DNA of 64,000 nucleotides from Choristoneura fumiferana. Taxonomy: Eukaryota > Arthropoda > Insecta > Lepidoptera > Tortricidae. Shown one piece after another: positions 45,698 to 56,470 of this stretch (positions are counted from its first letter, which is position 1; every line of letters begins with the position of its first letter). The stretch lies in the NCBI RefSeq assembly GCF_025370935.1, contig NC_133476.1:10177760-10241759 (forward strand), written 5' to 3'. The position numbers were made by a program, and so were the translations under genes. The notes beneath the pieces were generated by a model. That model did not search any database and was not told where the DNA came from. It worked only from the letters and a program-made list of their open reading frames with translations.

Positions 45698-48263
45698 ATG
45701 AAGAGCGTGGTACGTTGCTAATTTGTTTTTTGTAGGCGCTTTCTTTCTTTCTTTTCAATTAGCGAGTATTTTACATAATAAGATTCATATGATTTTGAAT
45801 CTTAATATTTAATATTATTCTAAGATTGTGTTTGTGTTCGCACTAAATTTTGTGGCCAAAATGGCAACAAACTGTAAGTACCGGGTCGTATATTGCTGTC
45901 ACTACACTACACCTTGAACAACTCGACAACTCGAGAATTTTCAAAGGAACCTTTGAGTTTTAAGAGTTAATTTAACGATGAAGGAAAACTTTCTGAGGAA
46001 ACCTCTCTACGTATATAGGTAATATATCTGTGATGACATTCAATGATGTGTGTGAATCGCAATCAGCTCTGGGCCCTCATGCTAACGACTCAAGCCCCTT
46101 TCAATGTCAGCGGAGCCTGTCTCTATTAGAGGGACGTATGTACCGCTATCCTAAGAAAAAAGACGCTATGTAAAAAAAAATAGAGTTATTAATACTTAGG
46201 TACCTAGGTACTAACCTATTGTACCGTGTAGCTTAAGACATTCTGCATCACATGGTATAAATAAGTAACTCAAAAGTGTTTTTTTTAGATATCGCCTTTT
46301 GGCTTAGGAGGGCAGTATAGGCTGAGATATTTTTTTATTCGACTGGATGGCAAACGAGCAAGTGGGTCTCCTGATGGTAAGAGATCACCACTGCCCATAA
46401 ACATCTGAAACACCAGGGGTATTGCAGATGCGTTGCCAACCTAGAGGTCAAGATGGGATACCTCGAGTGCCAGTAATTTCACCGGCTGTCTTACTCTCCA
46501 CGCCGAAACACAACGGTGCAAGCACTGCTGCTTCACGGCAGGATTAGCGAGCAAGATGGTGGTAGCAATCCGGGCGGACCTTGCACAAGGTCCTACCACC
46601 TGCAACTAATATACAAGTTTCACCCACATTTTGTTCCAGTTTCTAATCCTGACGGCGGTGGTATTGGCGCACGGCGAGCGCGACAAACGCAGCTATGCGC
46701 ACACGCAGGCGTACCCGGTCCCGGTCAGCGTGCAAACCGTCGTGCGGCCGTCCAGCGCGGTAATATAGCACATTTGTAGGCTTAGGGCTGGATTTTGCCT
46801 TTTCCCAGAATTTTTAGACGACCAGATGGCCTAGTGGTTAGACAACCTGACTACGAAGCTTGAGGTCCCGGGTTCGATTCCCGTGTCGGGGCAGATATTT
46901 GTATGAAAAATACGAATGTTTGTTCTCGGGTCTTGGGTGTTTAATATGTATTTAAGTATGTATCTATCTATATAATTATATTTATCCGTTGCTTAGTACC
47001 CATAACACAAGCTTTGCTAAGCTTACTTTGGGACTAGGTCAATTGGTGTGAATTGTCCCGTGATATTTATAATTATTGTATGCCAAATGTTTCATTTGCC
47101 AACTGTTTCATTTCCAAATTCTCAATTTTCACCGAAACCAATTATAAAATTCAGTGTATTTTCTTATGATTTTATAGGTTAGGTTAGGTTTGTTTTATGA
47201 AAGTTCCGAAGAATATGGTTTCATAGAATCGTGAGTTGGGGAATGAAACAGTTTAGCAAATGGAACAGTTGGGAATCTTGTGTTGGAAAAAGGCAGAGAA
47301 CCGCTTAGGGCTTACGCTAGCTAACGCGGTTTGCAAGAAGCGAAAATAAAATAAAATACCTATACAACGATACCCCACACTATAGGGTTAGTCGAGAAAA
47401 AAAACACCCCCATTTTACGTCTATGGGAGGTACCCTAAAATATATTTTTTTTTTCATTGTACCACTTTGTCGGCGTGACTGGTATGTGTATTCATGCCAA
47501 ATTACAGCTTTCAAGTACTAACGGTCTTTGACAGACAGACTGACAGACAGCAGACGGACAGACATGGTGAAACTATAAGGGTTCCCAGTTGACTACGGAA
47601 CCCTAAAACCAAATCCGATATAAGGTATGACGTCATAGGCCATGTCAACACATGTTTTGATTTCTATTAGTTAGGTACAGTCAACGTCATAAATAAGTGA
47701 TCACTTTTATGCCTTGTCAATTTACCGTCATGTTTGAAAAGCCATTCGAAATTGTGTACCGACTGAAAGCGACAAAAGGTACAAAAGTGATCACTTTATA
47801 TGACTTTGGCTTTACCAACGAAATATTTGAAATCTTAAAAAAATGTGAATCGTTAATTCTATCTCTCTGTTCCCAGCTACCAATAATCGAGTACCCAGAG
47901 TCGACGGAGATAAACAAGCACTTCCGCAACGTGTACTCAGTGTCCGTACCCATCACACACACAGTCACCCTGGAGCAGCCGGGACACACACGGCAGGTCA
48001 TATACCACGCACCACCAGCTCACAGCACCGTGTACCAACCAACAGTGTCCCATCAGCAAGTGTACCAACCGACAGTGTCCCATCAGCAAGTGTACCAACC
48101 GACAGTGTACCAGCCGACAGTGTACCAGCCGACAGTGTACCAGCCGTCTGTGTACCAGCCATCAGTGTTACCGCAAGTGTACCACGCGCCACGTACCGTC
48201 ATTCGACGAATCTACGCAGCCCAGCCCTGGGCTTACCAACGTTACGCGTCGACGTGGTGTTAG
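45698..48263 (+). CDS. secreted YQPTV-repeat protein, three exons (gene 1)
   Basis: Predicted CDS: join 45698-45709, 46640-46759 and 47877-48263 (172 aa). The first exon is only ATG plus three codons (MKSV) followed by gtacgt. Exon 2 follows ttgttccag, gives the rest of the signal peptide (FLILTAVVLAHG) and an RDKR dibasic site, and ends before gtaata. Exon 3 follows ctgttcccag. All junctions are phase 0. The mature protein is low-complexity: VYQPTVSHQQ twice, then YQPTV/YQPSV units, and ends AAQPWAYQRYASTWC. It is most likely an extracellular cuticle or structural protein. I do not recognise a chitin-binding Rebers-Riddiford domain. No AATAAA is obvious before the MITE at 48347. Splice sites are predicted by eye. 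Confidence 0.75.
45710..46639 (+). other. intron 1 of gene 1 with repeats
   Basis: 930 bp, gtacgt ... ttccag. It holds a degraded SINE tail (about 45950-46150) and an abundant lepidopteran-type repeat (about 46323-46612, from tttattcgactggatggcaa to cacaaggtcctaccacctgc) that ends only about 27 bp before the acceptor. Confidence 0.6.
46323..46612 (+). repeat. abundant non-coding lepidopteran-type repeat
   Basis: Recognised strings include gcaaacgagcaagtgggtct, tattgcagatgcgttgccaa and agcaatccgggcggaccttg. A weaker relative lies at about 56745-56880. It may be Helitron-derived; class from memory only. Confidence 0.55.
46796..47296. mobile_element. inverted-repeat element split by a SINE (copy 1)
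   Basis: The outer parts tgccttttcccagaattttt (46796) and tgttggaaaaaggcaga (ending 47296) mirror each other, with inner atgtttcatttgccaactgt and gcaaatggaacagttgggaa. The uninterrupted relative is at 48776-49024. A SINE (46817-47080) is inserted near the left end. All of it lies in intron 2 of gene 1. Confidence 0.6.
46817..47080 (+). mobile_element. tRNA-derived SINE in intron 2 of gene 1
   Basis: The head carries A-box-like tggcctagtggttagacaa and B-box ggttcgattcc in a full tRNA-like arrangement (about 46822-46894). The body runs to gggactaggtcaattggtgt, with a tail ending tataattattg. The head looks like a tRNA gene, but the body and tail show it is a SINE. Confidence 0.75.
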
Positions 48264-48346
48264 GGTTAGCTGAAATATGAGTTGAGTAGAAGAAAATGGT
48301 TTTGTGATAGAACTCGGTGTATATTCGTATCACTGAAATCGTATTA

Positions 48347-48688
48347 AGGCTACAGCTCATTAGAGCCACCCGGCACCCGACCAGCACCCGACTTTCGGCG
48401 TCCACTCGTTGTCGACAGGTGGTCCACGCGCGGACGGCGCGTTGACAACGAGTGGACCTCGCGCGGCCCACGAATTTCCAAGTAGGGGGGATGAAGGGGG
48501 TGTCGGGGGGGGTGGAGAGTGCCGCATCGCAAACGTGCGGACAGCAAGTGGTCCGCTCGTCGTCCGCGCCTGACAATTCCGTAGCGCACTCCGTCGGTGA
48601 CGCTACGGAGTTGTGCCCATACAAACCCATATGAAGAATAGTAACCGCTCGATCGAGGGTGCCGGGTGGCTGTAATGAGCTGTAGCCT
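48347..48688. mobile_element. 342-bp MITE with TTA duplication downstream of gene 1
   Basis: The ends aggctacagctcattagagc and ggctgtaatgagctgtagcc are inverted, and the arms extend through ccacccggcaccc / gggtgccgggtgg. TTA flanks both sides (48344-48346 and 48689-48691), typical of PIF/Harbinger. The inside is GC-rich with internal inverted pairs (gtccactcgttgtc / gacaacgagtggac). It lies 84 bp after the stop codon of gene 1, probably in its 3' UTR. Confidence 0.8.
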
Positions 48689-48775
48689 TTAGTATTGCGG
48701 ACAAAACGTAGTCGCTACGAGTATGCTATTGTGTTTTGCCTACGATACGCGTCTTTAATGTTCAATGGGGTTCTA

Positions 48776-49024
48776 TGCCTTTTCGCAGAACTATCCTGAA
48801 TGTTTCATTTGGCAACTGTGTTACTTCCCAACTCATGATTTTCTCTGAAACCATATTATTTTCGGAACTTTCATAAAACAAACCTAACGTAACCTACTCT
48901 GCTTATAAAACTTTGAAAATACACGTACCTATTAATTTTTTGGATGTAGAAAAAATTGAGAGTTGGGAAATAAAACAGTTGGCAAATTAAATATTTGGGA
49001 AAAAAATATTCTGGGAAAGAGCAG
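48776..49024. mobile_element. inverted-repeat element, uninterrupted copy 2
   Basis: The ends tgccttttcgcagaa and ttctgggaaagagca mirror each other; the inner strings gtttcatttggcaactgt and acagttggcaaat match copy 1 at 46796-47296. Confidence 0.6.
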
Positions 49025-51340
49025 TACCGTTCAATGAAAATAGATATGATGGAAATATCAATATTCTAGTTTGATGCAGGATTGCCAACCGAATTCCTAC
49101 CTAACCTAACCTAACCTATAACTTAAGTAGATACCTATTTTATTTAATAGGTACGCAAACATTCTTTTCTGTATGACTTTAGAAAAAAAAAACGAGTCAT
49201 AAGGACGCCATTTTTCCTTTTGATGTAGGAAACTGAAAAGTTGGTAATCCTCTCTTAGGTATATTATTATGATATTGTATTTTTTTAATATTTCTTAAAG
49301 GGAATCCGGCAAGAGGAACAATTTAAGAAATGGTGATGAAATGTAAAAATAGAATAAAAAAATACACATAAATGTTCTGACACTGATAATGTAATATAAA
49401 TAAAGTATAATGAGATTGGAGACTTAATAATAATTACATAATTATAAAATAGATTTTTTTTTCTCCCTCACCCTCACCTCACCTCTTAGTAAGGTTCGAT
49501 ATCAGTATTATATTAGGTTATTTTCCTTTCGAAGTCCATGTGAGAATTTGTTCTAATTTTTAGGGTAAAACGATTCTTCGATTCAGTGATTTGTTTGCAA
49601 AATAAAGTGCAAATTGCAAATTTAAAGTACACATTTAAAGTGCACTTAAAAGTGCAAATTTTCATTGAAATCGAGCGTCCCTCTTAAATCTAAACCGGTG
49701 GGAAAAAAAAATTGAAAAAAAAATCAGGATGGTAGTAAGTATATCAAACTTACAAGGAAAACTATAACGGTAAGTTTTTTGAGAATTATTATTAGTAGTT
49801 TAAGAGTAAATAGCTGCCTAAGGTATGAAATGTACCTAAACTTGGAATATTCCGTACAAAATACGAAATCCTTAGAAAAATATTACTTTATTTTTTCGTA
49901 ATGGCTACGGAACCCTATTTCGGGCGTGTCCGACACGCTCTTGGCCGTTTTTTTAATTGTGATGTCTGTTGTTAGAACAGTCATAAAATATAGTAAAGCA
50001 CTTAATCGATTATAAATAAAGAACAAACTCTTTATATTATAGAGTTTACTAAATTTATAGCACCTTACATTATATGAACCTAATCACTAATATCTAATAA
50101 TTATATTACTTAACCGGTTTAGAATACATCAAAACTATGTACCTAGTAGAGTGGAGGCGATTGAAGTGATTTATTGAGGCGCTTTTGCGTCGCAGGCGCA
50201 GCATCGCGTGGGAAACGCCGTGGGAGCAACCATATCACTACACACCACAAATACAACATATCTTGCGATAAAGATTGAAAGAAATTGGCAGCCATCTATG
50301 AGTCTTGAAAACAGAAAAATCCTCTTCTTGTAAGTTGCTACAATCTTGACGAAGTGGTCGTAGCACACAAGTATAGTCATAACTATTATACCTATTATAA
50401 GTCATAGCGTGCTACAAAGAATAAGTTATTGCGAAAAAAAGCCATTACAATTCAAGCTTTTTTCTCTCTGTACTGCCACTCAAACTCCATTAGGTATACA
50501 TTATACATTTTTATTCCTAAAAAAAATTAAGTTCAAATTGATCAATACAATTAGTTGAAATTCTAAAAAGTTGAAAGATTTGACAAGAACAAACGAACAT
50601 TGCAAAAAGCTTGTAAATACTTATCTTTGCAGTCAAGTGATACACAAATTTAACATAATAGGTACTTATGGGACAAAATAGTTACAGTAAATAAAAACCT
50701 AAAAATATAATGAAAATAAAAACTTACTCTCCTTCCTTATACTAATATTATAATTGCGAAAGTAAGTCTGTCCTTATAGCTTATCGCTCAAATCGCTGAA
50801 CCGATTTAGGTGAATAATGGTATAGAGATAGTTTTTCGGAAAATCTAACAGTTGCCGCAATGTCTTTGCAGACGTAGTCGCGGGCAACAGCTAGTCATGA
50901 AACTAAACTAGAAAAAAAGGCTGCAATTCCTCGCTGTATAGCAGGTAACACGTTGTGCGAGGAAGCGCCAACTCTTTGGTTCCCCGTGGTTCAGTGTTTG
51001 GATAAATAAAAACGGATACGAAATTCAGATCTATTGTCAAGAAGACATTAATATCTAAGGCGTATTATAAAGTTAATTATTATATCATGGACAGGGATAT
51101 TTGGAAATAATTCCGATCCGCATTAGCGATCCTTCAAATATAGCGAACCTACTGTGTTAGAAATAAAGTTTAAATACTTGTGATGTCATTTAATAATATT
51201 GTAAATCTGTTTAAAAAAAACCTCGTTGAGTTTCTTGCCGGATTCTTCTCAACAGAGGTTTTTCAGAACCGGTGGTTGATTTTTTTTGACATTCATAAGT
51301 GCTTGTTATAGCCTAAATTGAATAAAGATATTTTGACTTT
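49025..51340. other. intergenic DNA between gene 1 and gene 2, repeat-rich
   Basis: No gene recognised. Contents: three CCTAA units at about 49099-49113 (telomere-like but too short to mean more), a minus-strand ggttccgt-family copy (49675-49955), a repeat with gcgaaagtaagtctgtcctt ... gcgggcaacagctagt (50742-50897), and a LINE tail (51010-51350). Confidence 0.5.
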
Positions 51341-51350
51341 GACTTTGAAA
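51010..51350 (+). repeat. LINE 3' end, copy 2
   Basis: It matches 42370-42725, ends aagatattttgactttgact, and lies about 430 bp upstream of the gene 2 start codon. Confidence 0.6.
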
Positions 51351-51715
51351 TCAAGTCCGCTGAGCGGCGACAGGTAAATGAAGCATTTCTATTGGTCCAT
51401 ATAAAACACATTCCCCGCACATCTCTGGTGGAAATGCAGCCTAATAATCACTCTTAGACGCCGATTATCTGAGTTGTCAGGTTGTCAGTACCACATTTCA
51501 CATCACCGCAGTGTCCTCGCATCTTATTTGATTTTATGCGAATTCTGTCCATCAATCAGATCGTTCCCTACAAAATTAATTGATATTCATAATTCTAGTT
51601 TTAATGTGTAGCATTGGCATTAAGTGTCGACAGAGTTTCCTCACAACTGGAGCATTTCGGAGGAGGGAGCGAGGAGGGCGGCTTGCGCCATCTCATTTGT
51701 TAATTGCTAGTGTTG

Positions 51716-51725
51716 CTATAAAAAT
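51716..51725 (+). promoter_or_regulatory. TATA box of gene 2
   Basis: The string ctataaaaat lies about 70 bp before the start codon of the first exon, similar to gene 1. No clear initiator at the usual distance. Confidence 0.5.
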
Positions 51726-51785
51726 GACAGAGATGCGACACATGGCAATATTATCTTTCTAAACGTCAAGCATCACAGTGAAAAC

Positions 51786-54700
51786 ATGAAATTCTTCGTA
51801 AGTTGAATTTTATATATTTTTAACTAAAGTACATATAAAGGACAAGCTGAAGTTACTAATTACCGCATAAAATCAAGACAGAGATTTTTTTGCAGTTAAT
51901 GACTTTTAACTTGTCACCCGACGATATATGTAGTTGGTTAGAACTACGTTAATTGGGTACCTTCTTAATTTGACCCCTTTTAAATGGTTTTCATCACACT
52001 TGCTCGTAAACAGTGTCGTAACATGCAGGCTACCTTGGTTGCAACCCCCCAAATAAAACCCTGCTCATGAACCTCGGTATGATCATTGCCCGTACTAAAT
52101 TTTCTTGTCATGAAGCCCGTGGTCGGTAAATGAGTCATTGCCCGTACTAAATTTTCTTCTCATGAAGCCCAAGGTCGGTAAATGAGTTTGTTACTGCATG
52201 GCGTGCTGCAGCGCCAGCACGTCGGGCATATGCTGCGGGGGGGGGCAAGAACGCAGTCGCGGTATCGGCATTTTTTTTTAAATATTAGTTTTTCTTTTAC
52301 AAATATACAATTTTACTCGCAAATGTGATGAAAAACATTGTATGTCGCACGGGCGGTACTAGAATTACGAATATCGACTCATTAAAGCCCTCAGTCTTCG
52401 AATTCAGGCTTCTAATAGACTCTCGTTCGCAATTCCTTATAAGGAATAATTTACCGCCCTTAAGACACAATGTACTATTTACTGGCGCAAAAATAATAAG
52501 CAAATAATGTTTGCAGTTGGCTTAGGCTGAGTATCCGTTTCCGTTTTTGCGTTTGAGATGTGTGAGGAGTGCTGCCAGGAATGTGTTTTTCATTAACCAA
52601 TAGAACTGCTTCATTTACCTATCCTCGCTCAGCACATCTCTGGTGGAAACAGCTGAGCGGAGCGAGGCGAGGTAGATGAAGCGTTCCTATTGGTCCATGA
52701 TGAACACATTCCTCGCACATCTCTGCAGGGCTACTACGAAACATGAAACACGAAGTTCGTGTCGTACGGTCCCTCTGACACTTATATACTCAGAGGCGTC
52801 TTTACCTAGTGCAGGGTGTGCGTTGCAGCAGTGTTAAGGGCGCCGACTTTCTACCTATTCCATTTTGACCGCGCGCTTCCTAGATGGCGCTAAGATAATA
52901 ATTGCACACGGGCGCTACATGTGCTAAAGACGCCGCTGCGCTGTAATATATACTATTCGAGAGCGAGAGGAACGGTACGGTACGGTACGAACTTCGAGTT
53001 TCCAGTTTCGTAGTAGCCCTGCTGGTGGTAACGGAGCCTTAACCTAACCAACTTAGCACGTTTGAAAAACGACGTTGTTATTTTAAAGTTCAATATCTCA
53101 AAAACGGCTGAACTGATTTTGACGAAATAAAGCGAGGAAACTCGCTTTCACGTAAAAAACCGCATCGAAGTCAGTTCGTTCGTTTGAGCGCTACGATGCT
53201 ACAGACAAACAGACGGACAGACATTGGATGCAAATTTATAAGAACCCTCTTTTTGCATATGGGATGCATTGCTCCTGCCTGGGGAAGGAACCCTAAAAAA
53301 TGTCGTCGGCCGAACAATAAGGAACATTAATTCATAATAAGTAGTTGATAGTTTCAAATTGTTCCGGACTCGCACCTCTGAGTTTATCTTTTATGTTCGA
53401 AATTACATTTCAAAATTACCATTAACATGAACTAAAATATCGTGAGGAAACCTGCACACACATGTGAAGAAATTCAATGCTGTGTGTGATGTCTGTGCCT
53501 AGCAGTGGAACGTATATGTATAGGCCGACATGATGATGATGACGAATAGAGTTGACATCTATTGGGCGGGCTCTGGCTTTTCGCTGAAAATATTTTTCCC
53601 AGATTATTTATTTCCCTTGAATCGCTACGCAGGTTCGTGCAGGTTTCCTCACGATGTTTTCCTTCACCGAAAAGCTCGAGGTATATTTTCAAATGTAAAT
53701 GGTGCGTGCGAAGTTCCCAAGCCGCACTGGGCCCGCGTGGGAACTATGGCTCAAGCCCTCTCATTCTGAGAGGAGGCCTGTGCCCAGCAGTGGGACGTAT
53801 ATAGGCTGGCATGATGATGATTTATTTCCCTATTGTTTAAGATAGTTAGTTTAGATTAGTAATTGTATTTAAGATATATTTTTGAGGACTGTCCTATAGA
53901 AACTTGAGGTTAAATAATTACAGTTTCAAAAAAATCGACCATATTTTTTCCATTTGGAAACATATTTATGGCCAAAAATTAGAGAACCCTATTCAGCAAG
54001 CATAATAAACACTAGGGCATTTACCTTACTATATATTAATGCCCCTGATATTAAATATTTTAATTATTTGCCTCCAGGTGTGTGCCCTTCTAGTCCTGGC
54101 GGCGTCGGCCTCCGCTAGCGACAAAGCGGAGCCCCGTGACAAGCGTGGCATCTACGGAGAGCCCGGCGGCCTCCACTCCGCTCCGCTGCTCAGCTCGTCC
54201 CTCCACTCAGCACCCCTGCGCAGCTCCTCGCTGCACGCGCCGCTGCTGGGACACTCGCTGCATTCTGCCCCGCTGTTGAACTCTCAATCTCTGCACTCTG
54301 CCCCGCTATTGGGCTCACACTCTCTGCAGTCTGCCCCGTTGTTGAGCTCACATTCTCTGCACTCTGCCCCGCTTTTGAGCTCACATTCTCTGCACTCTGC
54401 CCCACTGTTGAGCTCACAATCTCTGCACTCTGCCCCGCTGTTGAGCTCACAATCTCTGCACTCTGCCCCCCTATTGAGCTCACAATCTCTGCACTCTTCC
54501 CCACTTTTGAGCTCACACTCTCTGCACTCTGCACCGCTGTTGAGCTCACAATCTCTGCACTCTGCCCCGCTATTGAGCTCACACTCTTTGCACTCTGCCC
54601 CACTATTGAGCTCACACTCTCTGCAGTCTGCCCCACTCCTGAGCGGCCACTCCCTGCACTCTGCCCCGCTCCTGAGCGGCCACTCCCTGCACTCTACGTC

Positions 54701-55055
54701 TCTGCTCCGCTCTCACTCTCTCTCCCCGTACGCCAGCGCTCACCTTCATTCGGCTCCTCTTCTGCATTCAGCTCCATTGTTGAGCTCTCATGGTCTCCAC
54801 TCTGCGCCATTGTTGTCCCATGGTCTCCATTCTGCTCCCCTGCTGAGCTCCAACAGCCTGCACTCCTCGTCTCTCGCCCACTCTCCCCTCTTGTCCAATT
54901 CTCTCCACTCCGCCCCCCTCTTGTCTAACTCTCTCCATTCTGCTCCGCTCCTGCACTCCGCTCCTCTCCTGCATTCTGCTCCTCTGCATGAGTCTCTGCA
55001 CGCTCCCCTCCACTCCAACCTGCTATCAGTACCGAGGTACGCCTCAGGCTGGTAA
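51786..55055 (+). CDS. secreted LHSAPLL-repeat protein, two exons (gene 2)
   Basis: Predicted CDS: join 51786-51797 and 54078-55055 (329 aa). Exon 1 is ATG plus three codons (MKFF) followed by a consensus gtaagt; exon 2 follows tgcctccag in phase 0. The joined start makes a good signal peptide (VCALLVLAASASAS), which the unspliced ORF beginning at 54039 lacks. After it comes DKAEPRDKRGIYGEPGG, then an 11-residue repeat of type SLHSAPLLSSH, with more than twenty LHSAP-like cores. The composition is Ser, Leu, His, Ala and Pro only. The end is SVPRYASGW. A polyadenylation signal (aataaa) is at 55092-55097. It is likely an extracellular cuticle or egg/silk-type structural protein. Minus-strand ORFs over it are shadows. 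Confidence 0.8.
52084..52183. repeat. two-unit tandem duplication, about 49 bp
   Basis: The unit tcattgcccgtactaaattt ... ggtcggtaaatgag occurs twice in a row with few differences. Confidence 0.8.
52550..52730. mobile_element. inverted-repeat MITE; one arm also upstream of gene 2
   Basis: The left arm (gatgtgtgaggagtg ... aaccaatagaactgcttcat) and right arm (gatgaagcgttcctattggt ... cattcctcgcacatctctg) are inverted. A single related arm occurs at about 51350-51440 (gaagcatttctattggtcca), in the gene 2 upstream region. Confidence 0.6.
52726..53027. mobile_element. acgaaattcgaa-family element with inserted DNA
   Basis: The ends gcagggctactacgaaacat and gtttcgtagtagccctgc are inverted. A foreign piece with agatggcgctaag separates the arms, and the right arm has a small ggtac repeat (ggtacggtacggtacg). 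Confidence 0.6.
53560..53820 (+). repeat. SINE body and tail copy in intron of gene 2
   Basis: The string ctctcattctgagaggaggc followed by cccagcagtgggacgtatat ends at a gatgatgat run just upstream of gene 2 exon 2. Confidence 0.6.
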
Positions 55056-55091
55056 ATTACATTGTAAGCCAATTTGTAACAACTCAAACCA

Positions 55092-55097
55092 AATAAA
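55092..55097 (+). terminator. polyadenylation signal of gene 2
   Basis: The hexamer aataaa lies 36 bp after the stop codon. Confidence 0.65.
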
Positions 55098-55099
55098 TA

Positions 55100-55835
55100 T
55101 ATTTTATTCTAGACTCTATTTTTTATTTTCAACTAGCATAATCTCGCGGCAATTCCGATTAATCTAATGAGTATGCCACTGATATAAAAAAAAAAACATC
55201 ATTTTGTGACTGCACCAGATTTCCTACCATGTACGGTAAATTATGAGAAATAATGGTGGATGAACGATGATTTGTTCGTTTGGTTATACCTATTAAACAA
55301 TACAAAAAAAATACTATAAGAGATACCTTAAGGGTGATGGATTGGTTGGATACACGATAAAAATATTTCTGTCCTTTGAAATATCCATAATCTTTTTATT
55401 ATATTCCGAACGATTCAAATAAAATGTAATATGGACATAGTATAGTAATGTCCGTGACTGATAGTTTTTATCCCGGAAATTAGCCCAGACTCTGCGGAAC
55501 AACGATAATCAAATCCTACGCAGACGGATGCAGTTTGGAACTACGTCACACCAAACATGGTTCTATCACACTAACAACATCTTTAATATTGACCTTGCCA
55601 TATCATTAACCCAGTTATGGACCAGATTTTAAATGTATCGTCGGACGCTTGCGCAAGCCAGCCGATCACTTTGTCAATATCGTTGCGTACAGAAAATTCT
55701 AAAGAGAAGTTTTCCTTGAAGGATGTAAAGCTATTGAATGATGCGTGTATTGATTGGGATTGGGTGGGATTGATTACGAATCCTGCTAATTTGTAACTTT
55801 GAAGTCTGCGTGTATGCGCATGAACCTATGTGTGT
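55100..55835. other. intergenic DNA, nothing recognised
   Basis: AT-rich, without recognisable gene or repeat. Confidence 0.4.
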
Positions 55836-55839
55836 GAGC

Positions 55840-56470
55840 GGTTACCTAATGATTCGCCGACAATTTTTACGCAGATTATTGATTGGCAGACCACGTTTCG
55901 CCGAGTAACGGTACACCGATGAATTTGTACGTAGATTTATTGTTTCGCAGACTAACGTTTCCTAACTCAACCTTTAGTGGACTATTCAGTTGGCTTGTGA
56001 GTCAGTAAGCCAAACAACTGTTAATAGAAATTCGTTAAGCCGATTAATCACTACACATTTTCAACGTTTGCTCGAACAAATAATATCGAATATTGAAGTC
56101 AAAACAAACTAAATCACGACGCCAGCAGTTCGGTTCTGTGTTGGTCACAATTCTACCTAACACTCCTCCTCGCCGACGCTCGTCGGCGCACCTAACCACA
56201 CATTTTGATGCCATACGCTAACTCTGCTTATCGTGTTTCGGCGAACAGTTGTTCGATCAACTGAAACAATTACGAAACAAACAATCGACTTAAAGTAAAT
56301 CTGCATATCGCTATTCTTCCTAACGAATACTCGCCGAAACGAATAATAGGCGTAACGAAATTGTACCAAACGTTGCTTGGCCAAAAGAAAAACCTGCCAA
56401 TAGTTTGTCTGCGAAACGAAAATCTGCGTAATTAAACTCGGCGAAACGACAGGTCACCGTGTGAGCGGGT
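55840..56470. repeat. region with scattered tcggcgaaacg motifs in both orientations
   Basis: About eight variants of cgccgaaacga occur: gtttcgcc-type in the left half (55850, 55892, 55943) and ggcgaaacg-type in the right half (56232, 56331, 56408, 56437). Companion strings gcagatt and aatctgcg mirror each other too. The ends gtgtgagcggttac and caccgtgtgagcgggtta are similar. Probably a mobile element with degenerate inverted halves. Confidence 0.45.

Larger units (their letters stand above)
51798..54077 (+). other. intron of gene 2 with several mobile elements
   Basis: 2280 bp, gtaagt ... ctccag. It holds a 49-bp tandem duplication (about 52084-52183), an inverted-repeat element (about 52550-52730), an acgaaattcgaa-family element with an insert (52726-53027), a ggctgaactga-type repeat (53040-53300) and SINE tails (53465-53535, 53560-53820). 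Confidence 0.65.

Noticed and set aside
46822..46894. tRNA gene
   Set aside because: A and B boxes are good, but the sequence continues into a SINE body and tail, and it lies within an intron.
47345..47607. CRISPR-like or satellite array from gacagacagac runs
   Set aside because: The runs are part of the dispersed ggttccgt repeat; there are no regular spacers.
48350..48630. Minus-strand ORFs of 79-143 codons
   Set aside because: They lie inside the GC-rich MITE 48347-48688, where stop codons are rare by composition.
49099..49113. Insect telomere repeat (CCTAA)n
   Set aside because: Only about three units; short runs like this are common inside lepidopteran chromosomes.
54039..54077. Start of gene 2 at the in-frame ATG 54039
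   Set aside because: The segment before 54078 reads as intron ending in tgcctccag; joining to the MKFF exon gives a proper signal peptide instead.
54190..54636. Minus-strand 148-codon ORF (SAESVSS repeats)
   Set aside because: It is the complement of the gene 2 repeat array, with no signal peptide, promoter or similarity.
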